NCBI RefSeq assembly: GCF_003390395.1
Contig: NZ_QUOV01000001.1
Location: 930,001-994,000, forward strand
From: Thalassotalea euphylliae
GTDB lineage: Bacteria > Pseudomonadota > Gammaproteobacteria > Enterobacterales > Alteromonadaceae
Length of the DNA stretch: 64,000 nucleotides
Direction of reading: 5' to 3'
A program made the position numbers and the translations under genes. Under the pieces are notes generated by a model, which saw only the letters and a list, made by a program, of their open reading frames with translations, did not search any database and was not told where the DNA came from. This document shows positions 17,641 through 26,820 of this stretch, piece by piece. The number at the start of each line of letters is the position of its first letter. Position 1 is the stretch's first letter.

Positions 17641-18441
17641 CTAACTCAACAGGAATTCTTTCACAAAGCGGCTGCCAAAGTATGACAAGGTAAGTAATGC
17701 TGTTGCCACTAGTGTCAGCGTTAGTACGCGATGGCCACGCCAACCGTTTTTAAAGTGCCCCCAAAGTATAATGCTATAAATCAATAAGGCGAGTAACGAC
17801 AACACGGTTTTGTGTGCATTATCGGTGTTAAATAAACCGTCTAAGAAGATAAAGCCTGTTAAGTTTGTAGCTGCTAGCGCTATCGTACCGACCGCTAGAA
17901 TGGTAAATAACTGACGCTCTACCAACATAAGTGGTGGCAAGTGGTTCACTGCCGCCAAGTTTTTAGATTTCAGCTTCATATTGATATAGGCAACTTGAAA
18001 GCCGTACAAGCAAGCGATTATCAATACGCAGTAGGCGATAAGCGATAATGTGATATGGCTAAGTACAGTCGCTTGGGTCACTGCTAAAGGGATATGTGCT
18101 ACATCGGGTAAGAAAAAGCTGATAAACAGCCAAATGCTAGCAAATCCATAAGCAGCAGGCTGTAGCAGATTTAACTGATACTTCACTGCGGTGGCGGTGA
18201 TTAACATAGTGATCACCACGCTAACCAGCGTTACCACGTTAGGCAAATTGAAGTTAATTGCCCCGTCAACAAACAAAGCGTTAGTCGTTAACAAGGTATG
18301 AGGCACGATCGCAATACATGCAAGCAATAGCACGACTAAGTGGTTTGGTCCTTTGCTATCAAATAACTTAGATAAAATGGAAGCCGTTGCGAATAAATAA
18401 CAGAACGCCGCAATTAAAGTGCTAATGTCAATAAAGTCCAC
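17641..18441 (-). CDS. ypjD: inner-membrane protein of the cytochrome c assembly (CcsA/YpjD) family
   Basis: 266 residues, almost entirely hydrophobic with about eight membrane helices. The region from about 75 to 260 matches the cytochrome c assembly protein family (CcsA/CcmC-like), including a conserved histidine near VLSHITLSLIAYCVL. E. coli YpjD lies upstream of ffh, and the same gene order is kept here apart from an inserted permease gene. The GTG start follows a GGATGAG ribosome site. Its function is unclear; YpjD is not a core cytochrome c maturation factor. Confidence 0.85.
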   Translation of the reverse strand: MDFIDISTLIAAFCYLFATASILSKLFDSKGPNHLVVLLLACIAIVPHTLLTTNALFVDGAINFNLPNVVTLVSVVITMLITATAVKYQLNLLQPAAYGFASIWLFISFFLPDVAHIPLAVTQATVLSHITLSLIAYCVLIIACLYGFQVAYINMKLKSKNLAAVNHLPPLMLVERQLFTILAVGTIALAATNLTGFIFLDGLFNTDNAHKTVLSLLALLIYSIILWGHFKNGWRGHRVLTLTLVATALLTLSYFGSRFVKEFLLS

Positions 18442-18542
18442 TACTCATCCTAGTGTGTTGGTGTTGAATGACAATGAGTTGTCTACTAAAAAATCAGCGT
18501 CAGTTTATCAGATTGATGACCTAACGCCATGTTTGTCTTTAA

Positions 18543-19631
18543 TTAATCGATAATTTTGCGGCGCAGTGGCTTTATTGCTGAAACAAACAGAAGTAATGCA
18601 CAGCCAGCACTTAGCCAAAAAGGTAACAGTTCATGGCTGTGTTGCATCTGTTGATTAACATCAATGCCTAGGTAAGTGACTAATTCATCAAGTAATAAGC
18701 CAAAGGCGATGGCTGATACCGAAATGCCTAGTAGGTAGCGAGATAATACGGAAGAGCCCATTTCATTTTTAATGACGCCTAAGGTGGAAATATTGGTGGC
18801 AGGGCCTGCCATCATAAACACTAAAGCGGTGCCTGGCGAAATACCCGCCATGATAAATCCCGCCGCAATCGGCGTAGATGCTGTTGCGCAAATATACATA
18901 GGAATTGAAATTAAGATCATTAACAACATCGCAGGAATACCGCTGCCATAAGCTGTTAAGAGTTCAGTTGGAATAAAGGTTTTCACTAAAGTGGCGAAGA
19001 TAAGGCCAACGAGCAGCCACTTGATAATATCGTCAATTAGCTGAGTTAATGCGTAATTAACGCCTTGCAACGTTTTCTGACCCGCACTTTTTTCTGTTGC
19101 CTTGTCGTGTGTTGATGAACAGCAGCTAGTTGCTGTTTCAGTGGCATGTACTTCTTCTACTTGTGTTTTGCTACTGCAGCAACTGGCTTTGGCTTGTGTA
19201 GAATTGCTGTGAGGCTCAGATACTGGCTTCGCTGTTTTCACCAAAAACCCTGTTGCAATTGCAGAGACAATCGCAGAAACGGGCCTAAATACGGCGAAAA
19301 AGGGTCCTAACATGGCATATGAAACGGTTATAGAGTCAACGCCAGTTTCAGGGGTGGCAACTAAAAAGGATGAAGTGGCAGGTGAAGAAGCACCGCTGCG
19401 TTTTAATTCGGTTGCAACTGGTATAACACCGCATGAACATAATGGCAGAGGGGCACCCACAAGCGCAGCTTTGACAATCGCGCGATTACCTTGTCCTAAA
19501 TGTTTGGACAATAATTGGCTAGGTAGCCAAGCTTTCATTAAGCCAGCAATTAATAAGCCCAAAAGCAGCCAAGGGCTGGCATCTAAGGTTAAGGCAATAA
19601 AATTTGATACGAGTAAGCTTGCGGTTTCCAC
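18543..19631 (-). CDS. SO_0444-type Cu/Zn efflux permease
   Basis: 362 residues. Two groups of membrane helices (about 5-125 and 205-355) belong to the ArsP/YraQ permease superfamily. Conserved motifs include GAPLPLCSCGVIPVA (about 53-67), SSPATSSFLVATPETGVDS and the matching AGPATNISTLGVI in the second half. The cytoplasmic linker (about 135-190) carries two CCSS clusters (KASCCSSKT and TSCCSST), typical of the SO_0444 family proposed to export Cu/Zn. The GTG start is the only usable one. It is transcribed divergently from ffh. Arsenic export is an alternative, since ArsP is a relative and this chromosome handles organoarsenicals, but the CCSS linker favours soft metal cations. Confidence 0.85.
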   Translation of the reverse strand: METASLLVSNFIALTLDASPWLLLGLLIAGLMKAWLPSQLLSKHLGQGNRAIVKAALVGAPLPLCSCGVIPVATELKRSGASSPATSSFLVATPETGVDSITVSYAMLGPFFAVFRPVSAIVSAIATGFLVKTAKPVSEPHSNSTQAKASCCSSKTQVEEVHATETATSCCSSTHDKATEKSAGQKTLQGVNYALTQLIDDIIKWLLVGLIFATLVKTFIPTELLTAYGSGIPAMLLMILISIPMYICATASTPIAAGFIMAGISPGTALVFMMAGPATNISTLGVIKNEMGSSVLSRYLLGISVSAIAFGLLLDELVTYLGIDVNQQMQHSHELLPFWLSAGCALLLFVSAIKPLRRKIID

Positions 19632-19787
19632 TTTCGCCCCAATATTGTTGCTAACGTCCGCCAGCGTATCATAAATGGTTTTACATACGCTATTTTCCGC
19701 AAAACAAGTAGGGAATTATTTTAATTGCCTGTTTAACGCGTATAATGGCGGCAGATTTTTTCACCTAATTCACTTGTTGAGACTTCC

Positions 19788-21179
19788 ATGTTTGAGAATC
19801 TTTCCGATCGTTTAACCAAAACGCTTAAAAACATCAGTGGTCGCGGTCGCCTGACCGAAGATAATATTAAAGACACCTTGCGCGAAGTGCGCATGGCGCT
19901 ACTAGAAGCTGATGTTGCTTTACCTGTTATCCGTGATTTTATTAAAAAAGTGAAAGAGCGTGCGGTTGGTCAGGAAGTATCAAAAAGTCTAACGCCGGGT
20001 CAGGTCTTCGTTAAGATTGTTCGCACAGAGCTCGAAGCTGCGATGGGTGAAGTGAACGAAGCGCTTGATTTAAAAGCAGCGCCACCAGCAGTGGTTTTAA
20101 TGGCAGGTTTGCAAGGTGCAGGTAAAACCACCTCAGTTGCTAAGCTGTCAAAATTCTTAAAAGAGCGTGAAAAGAAAAAAGTACTTGTTGTTAGTGCTGA
20201 CGTATATCGACCTGCGGCAATTAAGCAGCTTGAAACACTTGCTAGCGAAGTTGGCGTTGAATTCTTCCCCAGTGATATTAAACAAAAGCCGATTGATATT
20301 GCCAACGCAGCGATTGATCATGCTAAACGCCAGTTTTTTGATGTACTGATTGTCGATACCGCGGGTCGCTTGCATGTTGATGAAGACATGATGGGGGAGA
20401 TTCAGGAATTACACGCCGCTATCAAGCCAGTTGAAACTTTATTCACTGTCGATGCGATGACAGGTCAAGATGCGGCAAATACCGCTAAAGCATTTAACGA
20501 TGCCTTGCCACTAACCGGTGTGGTATTAACCAAAACCGATGGTGATGCGCGTGGTGGTGCGGCGCTATCAATTCGCCACATTACTGGCAAGCCAATTAAA
20601 TTTATTGGTGTTGGTGAGAAAACCGATGCATTAGAGCCTTTCCACCCAGATCGTATTGCCTCACGTATTTTGGGTATGGGTGACGTATTGTCACTTATCG
20701 AAGAAGTAGAGCAAAAAGTCGATAAGAAAAAAGCCGAGAAGCTTGCCAAGAAAGTTAAATCAGGCAAAGGCTTTGACTTAGAAGACTTCCGAGAGCAGCT
20801 AGTGCAAATGAAAAACATGGGCGGCATGATGGGCTTGATGGACAAGCTGCCGGGCATGGGCAATTTATCTGAGCAAGTAAAAGGCCAGATGGATGACAAA
20901 ATTACCGTGCAAATGGAAGCCATTATTAACTCGATGACGCCAGCAGAGCGCGCTCGCCCTGATATCATCAAAGGCTCTCGTAAGCGCCGTATTGCTGCCG
21001 GCTCTGGCACGCAAATTCAAGACGTTAATAAGCTACTAAAACAATTTACCCAAATGCAGAAAATGATGAAGAAGATGTCAGGTAAAGGCGGCATGCAGAA
21101 AATGATGCGCGGTATGAAAGGTATGATGCCACCGGGTATGGGCGGTGGCGGCTTTGGCGGCGGTATGTTTGGTCGTTAA
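19788..21179 (+). CDS. ffh: signal recognition particle protein Ffh (SRP54)
   Basis: 463 residues. N domain (about 1-90), then the GTPase G domain with GLQGAGKTT (P-loop, about 105), DTAGR (about 191) and TKTDGDARGG (about 247), and the methionine-rich M domain (about 300-455) that binds 4.5S RNA and signal peptides, ending in a Gly/Met-rich tail. It targets inner-membrane proteins to FtsY and SecYEG co-translationally. Its position beside ypjD and just before rpsP-rimM-trmD-rplS is the standard gammaproteobacterial order. Confidence 0.98.
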   Translation: MFENLSDRLTKTLKNISGRGRLTEDNIKDTLREVRMALLEADVALPVIRDFIKKVKERAVGQEVSKSLTPGQVFVKIVRTELEAAMGEVNEALDLKAAPPAVVLMAGLQGAGKTTSVAKLSKFLKEREKKKVLVVSADVYRPAAIKQLETLASEVGVEFFPSDIKQKPIDIANAAIDHAKRQFFDVLIVDTAGRLHVDEDMMGEIQELHAAIKPVETLFTVDAMTGQDAANTAKAFNDALPLTGVVLTKTDGDARGGAALSIRHITGKPIKFIGVGEKTDALEPFHPDRIASRILGMGDVLSLIEEVEQKVDKKKAEKLAKKVKSGKGFDLEDFREQLVQMKNMGGMMGLMDKLPGMGNLSEQVKGQMDDKITVQMEAIINSMTPAERARPDIIKGSRKRRIAAGSGTQIQDVNKLLKQFTQMQKMMKKMSGKGGMQKMMRGMKGMMPPGMGGGGFGGGMFGR

Positions 21180-21207
21180 TTCTCAAAGCACTACAACTGC
21201 TGAAATG

Positions 21208-21240
21208 AAAGCCTAATTGTTATATGCAATTAGGCTTTTT
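21208..21240 (+). terminator. rho-independent terminator of ffh
   Basis: AAAGCCTAATTG/CAATTAGGCTTT stem (12 bp) with a 7-nt loop and T-run; it begins 28 bp after the ffh stop. Confidence 0.9.
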
Positions 21241-21438
21241 GTTTTAGGCTTCACAATTTTTACTTCGTTTTCTTTTGGCTAACTGTTTTGCGAGCTATAT
21301 TTTAAAGTGATAGTTAAGCTGAACAGCTAAGAAGAAGAGTTTAAAAGGAAATCGCGTGCTATCAGAAAAGCGTGCAAGTATTACCACCTTCAATCAGTAA
21401 GTTACGGCACTTTCATCAACATCTAGAGCAACAAGCAA

Positions 21439-21678
21439 ATGGTAGAAAAAGAAATCATTAGTCAGGCAGAGCTCGATAAGCTGCTTCATATCAATCACTT
21501 TATTGAGCAGGAAAAAGATAATTCACTGATCAGTGAAATCAAGCACGCTATTCTTGATTCAGGTAAGTTAGAGCTTGAGCAGTGGCAGGCACTGCGGGAG
21601 CAAATTAGAGAGATAGAAGAATTAATCCCTCACATTGATTTACTGATCAAACTAAAAAAAGAGTCTGATAGTCAATAA
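21439..21678 (+). CDS. small hypothetical helical protein
   Basis: 79 residues, highly charged and predicted helical throughout (LDKLLHINHFIEQEKDN, QWQALREQIREIEELIPHIDLLIKLKKE). No signal peptide or motif is visible, and the ribosome site is weak. It sits between the ffh terminator and rpsP on the same strand. Heptad-like leucine spacing in the second half suggests a coiled coil. I do not recognise a family. Composition is protein-like and no competing frame is open, but it could still be spurious. Confidence 0.45.
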   Translation: MVEKEIISQAELDKLLHINHFIEQEKDNSLISEIKHAILDSGKLELEQWQALREQIREIEELIPHIDLLIKLKKESDSQ

Positions 21679-21924
21679 TCACCACAAACTTTGGTTGATT
21701 CAGCTTTTTATTCATGAAGTTTTTGTTCATGAAATAGCTTTCATCGAAAACTGGAATAACCATCAAATACTTGGTTAACAACTAATAACACTGCCAAAGC
21801 CAGCATTCACTTGCAATATCACCAGAAAAGCGTAGAATACGCGAGCTTTTCTGTCTGCCTGAAATATTGGTTGTACAGAAAGTGTCTGGAAAATTCGTTT
21901 AACATTAAATATATAGAGGACGGT

Positions 21925-22173
21925 ATGGTTACCATTCGTTTAGCTCGTGGTGGCGCGAAGAAGCGTCCATTCTATCAGGTTGTTGTTGCAGATAGCCGTA
22001 ACTCTCGCGATGGTCGTTTCATCGAGAAAGTAGGTTTCTTCAACCCAACAGCACAAGGTCAAGCTGAAAAATTACGCTTAGACCTAGATCGTATCAACCA
22101 CTGGGTTGGTCAAGGTGCTGGTCTATCTGATCGTGTGGCTAAGTTAGTTAAAGACGCTCAAGCAGCTGCTTAA
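21925..22173 (+). CDS. rpsP: 30S ribosomal protein S16
   Basis: 82 residues starting [25 protein letters not shown], the exact family start, with an AGAGGA ribosome site. The longer open frame upstream (from 21811) is not homologous and is rejected. S16 binds 16S rRNA in the body of the small subunit. First gene of the rpsP-rimM-trmD-rplS operon. Confidence 0.98.
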   Translation: MVTIRLARGGAKKRPFYQVVVADSRNSRDGRFIEKVGFFNPTAQGQAEKLRLDLDRINHWVGQGAGLSDRVAKLVKDAQAAA

Positions 22174-22201
22174 TTAAGTTAGTAAGTTTTAGGATGTATT
22201 G

Positions 22202-22732
22202 GTGAGTGATATGAGTGAAAAAATCCTCCTGGGTAAAGTAGGCGCAGTTTACGGTATCAAGGGCTGGGTAAAAGTTCACAGCTTTACTGAAGATCCTCAA
22301 GCTATTTTTGACTATTCACCTTGGTCATTAAAATTAGGTGGTAAAGAACAATCAGCGGAAATTGTTGATTGGCGCAAACATAATAACGGCTTAATTGCCA
22401 AGCTAGCAGATGTGGAAGATCGCGACCAAGCTCAAAGCTTAGTACATTCTGAAATATTTGTTGATGAATCACTATTACCAGAGTTGCCGGAAGGTGAGTT
22501 TTACTGGCGTGATTTAATTGGTATGAGTGTCGTGACCGACAAAGGTTATAACCTAGGCGAAGTCACCGATATTATGGAAACTGGCGCTAACGACGTACTG
22601 GTTGTTAAAGCGAACCGCAACGACGGCTTCGGGAAAAAAGAGCGGTTAATTCCGTATATTTTTGACCAAGTCATTGTCTCGGTAAGCAATGAAACGAAAC
22701 AAATTTGTGTTGACTGGGACCCAGGTTTTTAA
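22202..22732 (+). CDS. rimM: ribosome maturation factor RimM
   Basis: About 176 residues. The N-terminal domain begins ILLGKVGAVYGIKGWVKVHSFT and the C-terminal PRC-barrel domain holds LPEGEFYWRDLIGMSV and RLIPYIFDQVI. RimM assists 30S 3' domain assembly and 16S processing with S19. GTG 22202 is chosen because AGGA lies seven bases upstream; TTG 22199 and ATG 22211 are also possible. It follows rpsP by 28 bp. Confidence 0.96.
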   Translation: MSDMSEKILLGKVGAVYGIKGWVKVHSFTEDPQAIFDYSPWSLKLGGKEQSAEIVDWRKHNNGLIAKLADVEDRDQAQSLVHSEIFVDESLLPELPEGEFYWRDLIGMSVVTDKGYNLGEVTDIMETGANDVLVVKANRNDGFGKKERLIPYIFDQVIVSVSNETKQICVDWDPGF

Positions 22733-22735
22733 ACT

Positions 22736-23524
22736 GTGACAAGCAGCAAAATGTGGATTGGGGTGATTAGCCTTTTTCCAGAAATGTTTGATGCCATAAC
22801 ACAGTATGGGGTGACAGGCCGAGCGATTCGTAAAGGCTTAATTGAATTTCATTCTTGGAATCCAAGAGACTTTACCCATGATAAGCATCGCACTGTGGAC
22901 GACCGACCTTATGGCGGCGGACCGGGCATGTTAATGATGGTGCAACCGCTGCGCGATGCGATACATACTGCCAAAGCGAAAGCTCAAGCAGATGGCCGTA
23001 ACGCCAAGGTGATTTACTTATCACCGCAAGGCCGGAAACTAGACCAAGTTGGCGTGAGTGAATTAGCACAAGACGACTGCCTGATTTTTGTGGCAGGACG
23101 TTACGAAGGAATTGACGAGCGGATCATCGAGTCAGATATTGACGAAGAGTGGTCAGTGGGCGATTACATTTTAAGTGGCGGTGAACTGCCGGCGATGAAT
23201 GTAATTGACGCGGTCGCAAGATTTGTTCCCGGCGTGCTAGGGCATGAGCTATCAGCCGAGCAAGACTCGTTTTCTGATGGTTTACTTGATTGCCCACACT
23301 ATACAAGACCAGAAGTATTAGACGCTGGCTCTGAAAATGAGAAAGCGGTACCTAAGGTGTTGTTAAGTGGTAATCACGAACATATCCGACAGTGGCGACA
23401 GTTTCAGTCACTGGAAAGAACTTGGCACAGGCGACCAGAACTTTTAACTGACCTAGCTCTGACGGCAGAACAGACTGAAATGCTGAAGCAAATTAAGCGT
23501 GAAGCAACTGACCGTGAATCCTAG
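22736..23524 (+). CDS. trmD: tRNA (guanine-N1-)-methyltransferase TrmD
   Basis: About 262 residues from GTG 22736, or 257 from ATG 22751, which gives the usual family start [18 protein letters not shown]-fold methyltransferase with trefoil-knot motifs [22 protein letters not shown] and [16 protein letters not shown], and the catalytic-domain D in [12 protein letters not shown]. It methylates G37 of tRNAs with a following G to prevent +1 frameshifting. Located 3 bp after rimM. Confidence 0.97.
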   Translation: MTSSKMWIGVISLFPEMFDAITQYGVTGRAIRKGLIEFHSWNPRDFTHDKHRTVDDRPYGGGPGMLMMVQPLRDAIHTAKAKAQADGRNAKVIYLSPQGRKLDQVGVSELAQDDCLIFVAGRYEGIDERIIESDIDEEWSVGDYILSGGELPAMNVIDAVARFVPGVLGHELSAEQDSFSDGLLDCPHYTRPEVLDAGSENEKAVPKVLLSGNHEHIRQWRQFQSLERTWHRRPELLTDLALTAEQTEMLKQIKREATDRES

Positions 23525-23536
23525 GAAGAGGTAATT

Positions 23537-23890
23537 ATGAGTAACATTATTAAAGCTCTTGAACAAGAGCAAATGAAAACTGACTTACCTGCGTTCGCGC
23601 AAGGTGACACAGTTGTTGTACAAGTAAAAGTTAAAGAAGGTGATAAAGAGCGTCTTCAAGCATTTGAAGGTGTTGTTATCGCGATTAAAAACCGTGGTTT
23701 ACATTCAGCTTTCACTGTTCGCAAAATTTCGAACGGTGTAGGCGTTGAGCGTGTATTCCAGACACATAGCCCATTAGTTGACTCTATTGCAGTTAAACGC
23801 CGCGGTGATGTTCGTCAATCTAAACTTTACTACTTACGCGAGCGCTCTGGTCGTTCTGCGCGTATCAAAGAGAAGTTGGCGAAGAAGTAA
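23537..23890 (+). CDS. rplS: 50S ribosomal protein L19
   Basis: 117 residues, family length, with a strong ribosome site (AGGAAGAGG). Typical blocks are [34 protein letters not shown] and [26 protein letters not shown]. Bridges the 30S-50S interface. Last gene of the operon, followed by a strong terminator. Confidence 0.98.
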   Translation: MSNIIKALEQEQMKTDLPAFAQGDTVVVQVKVKEGDKERLQAFEGVVIAIKNRGLHSAFTVRKISNGVGVERVFQTHSPLVDSIAVKRRGDVRQSKLYYLRERSGRSARIKEKLAKK

Positions 23891-23924
23891 CTTTTACTCT
23901 AAAAGTATTACTTTTATACCCCAG

Positions 23925-23953
23925 AAAAAACCCGAGCACTGCTCGGGTTTTTT
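23925..23953 (+). terminator. rho-independent terminator of the rpsP-rplS operon
   Basis: CCCGAGC/GCTCGGG stem flanked by A6 and T6, 3-nt loop. The remaining 240 bp to the dioxygenase gene show no recognisable element other than its AGGAG ribosome site. Confidence 0.93.
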
Positions 23954-24190
23954 ATTGACAATATTTATTCTCAACTTTATTCACAGCATCATACCTATTC
24001 GCTATTCATATACTCAATAGCATTTTCACTCTAAACAACAAGCCAAAACCTCCCCGTTATTTTTGTTTTTTTTCTGTGCTGATTGGCCTGATGTGTCAAT
24101 TGTGTGGCCTAATCTATCATGTCTCGTAATTTAACTTTCTATTATGGTAATTAAGCAACTATTATAAAAAGTGAACAACAGGAGTGCATT

Positions 24191-25054
24191 ATGGGCATTA
24201 CAGTTACCCCTACGGGTGAAGCTTGTGGCGCATACATCGGGGGCGTCGATTTAACTCAGCCTTTGAGTGATGAGCAGATTGAAGAAATTCGCCAAGCTTG
24301 GGGCGAACACCACGTAATTATTTTCCGTGATCAAAAATTATCAGATGATGACTTAGAGCGTGTATCTGCATCATTTGGTGATCTGGCGATAGATCCCTTT
24401 GTTAAGTCGCTGCCAGGTCGTGAGCATATGATTGCTATTCAGCGTGAAGCTGACGAAACCGCAGCAATCTTTGCAGAGATTTGGCATGCAGACTGGACGT
24501 TTAAATCGAACCCTCCATTTGCAACTTGCTTGTACAGCATCGAAATACCACCAGTCGGCGGTGATACTTTGTTTGCTAACCAAGTGTTGGCATTAGAGGA
24601 AATGCCGGAAGAACTGCGCAGTCGTTTAGAAGGGCAGTTAGCGATTCATTCAGCGAAAATGGGTTACTCGAAAAAAGGTTCTTACGGCGATAAGTACAAG
24701 AGCAAGAGTATGGAAGTGGTTGCATCTGATGAAGCATTAGAGCAAGAAACACATCCATTTATCCTTAAACACCCGGTAAGTGGCAAAGAGTCAATATACG
24801 GCTCAGCAATCGCCTACATTATTGGTGTTTCAGACATGCCGCAAAAAGAAGCAATGAGCTTGATTATGGAATTACAGCGCTGGCAAGTTCAAGAGCAATT
24901 CGTTTATGCTCATAAATGGGAAAGAGACATGTTGGTGATGTGGGATAACCGCAGTGTTTTACATAAAGCGACGGGTGGCTACGAAGGTTACCGCCGCGAA
25001 TTGCATCGCACAACAATCTCAGAGAAAGACGGTCGTCCATTCTCGTTATCATAA
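24191..25054 (+). CDS. TauD/TfdA-family Fe(II)/2-oxoglutarate dioxygenase
   Basis: 287 residues. The fold signature is clear: N-terminal GAYIGGVDLTQPLSDEQIEEI, the HxD pair of the facial triad in IWHADWTF (about residues 98-100), the distal histidine and 2-oxoglutarate-binding arginines near RRELHRTTI (about 268-276), and MWDNRSVLHKA. Such enzymes hydroxylate or cleave small acids such as taurine, 2,4-D, sulfonates or carnitine-like compounds. It is followed after 33 bp by an SCP2 protein and lies in a putative catabolic cluster with CoA-type enzymes. The substrate cannot be told from the sequence. Confidence 0.9.
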   Translation: MGITVTPTGEACGAYIGGVDLTQPLSDEQIEEIRQAWGEHHVIIFRDQKLSDDDLERVSASFGDLAIDPFVKSLPGREHMIAIQREADETAAIFAEIWHADWTFKSNPPFATCLYSIEIPPVGGDTLFANQVLALEEMPEELRSRLEGQLAIHSAKMGYSKKGSYGDKYKSKSMEVVASDEALEQETHPFILKHPVSGKESIYGSAIAYIIGVSDMPQKEAMSLIMELQRWQVQEQFVYAHKWERDMLVMWDNRSVLHKATGGYEGYRRELHRTTISEKDGRPFSLS

Positions 25055-25087
25055 TATCAATTAGAAAGAAGAATTAAGGTTACAACA

Positions 25088-25372
25088 ATGACTACACAAG
25101 AATTAATTGACGCTCTAATACCAGCTGTTGACAAGTTTGGTGGCTTCCCGTCATCGGTTAAATTTAAAATTGGTGATGCGAGTGTTATTCACGTTCACAA
25201 CAAAGAAGTAGTTGCTGAAGACAAAGATGCGTCGTGCACAATCACCATGTCACTTGATACCATGAAAGAGATCATGGCTGGTGAAACTGATGCGATGAGC
25301 GCGGTAATGGAAGGCGATGTTGAAGTTGAAGGTGATACATCGGTTGCCGTTAGCGTTCAAGGTCTATTTTAA
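25088..25372 (+). CDS. SCP2 sterol-binding domain protein
   Basis: 94 residues, a single SCP2 domain: VDKFGGFPSSVKFKIGDASVIHVHN, then SCTITMSLDTMKEIMAGETDAMSAVMEGDVEVEGD. It has no signal peptide. Such domains bind hydrophobic ligands (acyl-CoAs, sterols). Tight coupling to the dioxygenase suggests it carries or presents a lipophilic substrate or intermediate. It is followed by a terminator-like hairpin. Confidence 0.88.
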   Translation: MTTQELIDALIPAVDKFGGFPSSVKFKIGDASVIHVHNKEVVAEDKDASCTITMSLDTMKEIMAGETDAMSAVMEGDVEVEGDTSVAVSVQGLF

Positions 25373-25379
25373 TTGATAT

Positions 25380-25400
25380 ACGGCGCATTTAGCGCCGTTT
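25380..25400 (+). terminator. terminator-like hairpin after the SCP2 gene
   Basis: ACGGCGC/GCGCCGT stem with a 4-5-nt loop, then TTTGCTTT. A short U-tract makes it moderate. Confidence 0.55.
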
Positions 25401-25416
25401 GCTTTGCGCTATCAAT

Positions 25417-25490
25417 TTAAGGTTTGAGCGAGTTTAGAAAAGCACGTTACGGTTTTGTTTAGTGCTTTTGTAAACGGGCTCAAACCTTAA
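25417..25490. repeat. 29-bp imperfect inverted repeat (large hairpin)
   Basis: Left arm 25417-25445 and right arm 25462-25490 match at 26 of 29 positions, with a 16-nt spacer. Outer arms are TTAAGGTTTGAGC/GCTCAAACCTTAA and inner arms AAAAGCAC/GTGCTTTT. It lies between the SCP2 gene and the AraC gene. It could be a strong RNA hairpin, a cruciform or a small mobile palindrome. The rest of the 300-bp gap is unremarkable. Confidence 0.8.
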
Positions 25491-25676
25491 TATTCGTTGG
25501 TAACAAAACGTTCTTTGTTTAATCAGCAACAATTGATGTCTACAGTAAATATTCATCAAATAACACATACTTCCCTCGTTATGCCAAACACTTAAGCTTG
25601 ATTGGCTTCAATGCATTAATATTTCAGCTTAAACCGCTGACCAACCTGACTAAACACTGAGGTAAACAGAACTGCT

Positions 25677-26726
25677 ATGTCGTGGAAAGATAACAGACGA
25701 GCCAATCTGACTATTCAAGCGATTGCCAATATTTTAGAAACGAATGGAATAGACTTAGCACAGTGTTTTGGTGATACAGGGATAGACATCAAACAAATGC
25801 TAAATGCAGATGTTGATATCCCTAATCAAACTGAAATTGAAGTTATTGCAAGAGCAGTTGGAGTGCTGCCTAAACAGGCAGGTTATGGGGTAAAAGCTGC
25901 ACAGGCATTAGATGTCACCAACTTTGGGGTTTTGGGGTTAGCAATATTAACAAGCCCAACCGTGCGCTCTGCTTTAGAGGCGATGGCGAGCTTCTCTGAG
26001 GTGTCTATTCTACTCTCTCGGGTGAGTTTTCGAGAAAGCCTTGGCCGCGTTGCCTTTATACTCGATATGGAACATTTGCCTGCGTCGATTCACCGGTTTA
26101 CCTTTGAGCGTTACTTTTATATGACGCTGCGTTTTCTGCGTGAGATGAGTCCTGATTATGACATGTCTGATTTTGAACTACAGTTACCGTTTTCAGACCC
26201 TCATTATGAGCAAGAATTGACTGCAATTTCTGGTTTGAAAGTCAGGGGCAATCAACCCTTTTATGCGTTAATCGCCTCTAAAGAACTACTTGATTTACCC
26301 GTTACTAATACCGATCCCATTGCTCATAATCATTTTCTCAGTGAGTGTCAGCGCATTCTTAACGAAACCAACAAATTTGGTGGCTTCGCACAAAAAGTTC
26401 GCAATTACATTATACAAGAAAAGAATTTTTCGCCTAAGTTAACTGACGTCGCTCACTCCTTGTTTATCAGTGACCGCACATTAAAAAGACGGTTGCAGGA
26501 AGAAAACCATAACTTCAAGGCTGTGGTGATGGACACCAAGATGACGCTGGCAAAGGAGTTACTGCTCGCGGCTTCGTTGCCAGTCAAAGTAGTCGCAACT
26601 AGGCTGGATTATTCTGAGTCTGCGAGCTTTTTAAGAGCCTTTAAAAAGTGGTGGGGAGTATCGCCTGCGCAGATGAGGGCGGCACAACCTAAGCCGTTAG
26701 TAAAAGATAGCGAACTTCAGCATTAG
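25677..26726 (+). CDS. AraC-family transcriptional regulator
   Basis: 349 residues. The N-terminal region (about 20-210) is the Arabinose_bd-type ligand-sensing domain seen in OruR/ArgR-like regulators (GVKAAQALDVTNFGVLGLAILTSPT). The C-terminal AraC DNA-binding domain (about 240-335) contains two helix-turn-helices: LTDVAHSLFISDRTLKRRLQ and VKVVATRLDYSESASFLRAFKKWWGVSPAQMR. It is embedded between the dioxygenase/SCP2 genes and the FAH/enoyl-CoA hydratase/SDR genes, so it probably controls this catabolic cluster. Candidate sites such as GTTACAAGTAAC (26768-26779) lie before the next gene. Confidence 0.9.
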   Translation: MSWKDNRRANLTIQAIANILETNGIDLAQCFGDTGIDIKQMLNADVDIPNQTEIEVIARAVGVLPKQAGYGVKAAQALDVTNFGVLGLAILTSPTVRSALEAMASFSEVSILLSRVSFRESLGRVAFILDMEHLPASIHRFTFERYFYMTLRFLREMSPDYDMSDFELQLPFSDPHYEQELTAISGLKVRGNQPFYALIASKELLDLPVTNTDPIAHNHFLSECQRILNETNKFGGFAQKVRNYIIQEKNFSPKLTDVAHSLFISDRTLKRRLQEENHNFKAVVMDTKMTLAKELLLAASLPVKVVATRLDYSESASFLRAFKKWWGVSPAQMRAAQPKPLVKDSELQH

Positions 26727-26820
26727 CCAGTAGTAAGCACCATTAAGCACTTTACTTATTGGTAACCGTTACAAGTAACAACTACAAATATCAATAAATA
26801 CATAATAAAAGAGAAACACT

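Noticed and set aside
20465..21010. 181-residue minus-strand open frame opposite ffh
   Set aside because: It lies wholly inside the well-supported ffh gene and has the composition of an antisense shadow, with no ribosome site or family match.
21811..21924. N-terminal extension of rpsP
   Set aside because: S16 starts at [10 protein letters not shown] in all relatives and the ribosome site is just before 21925.
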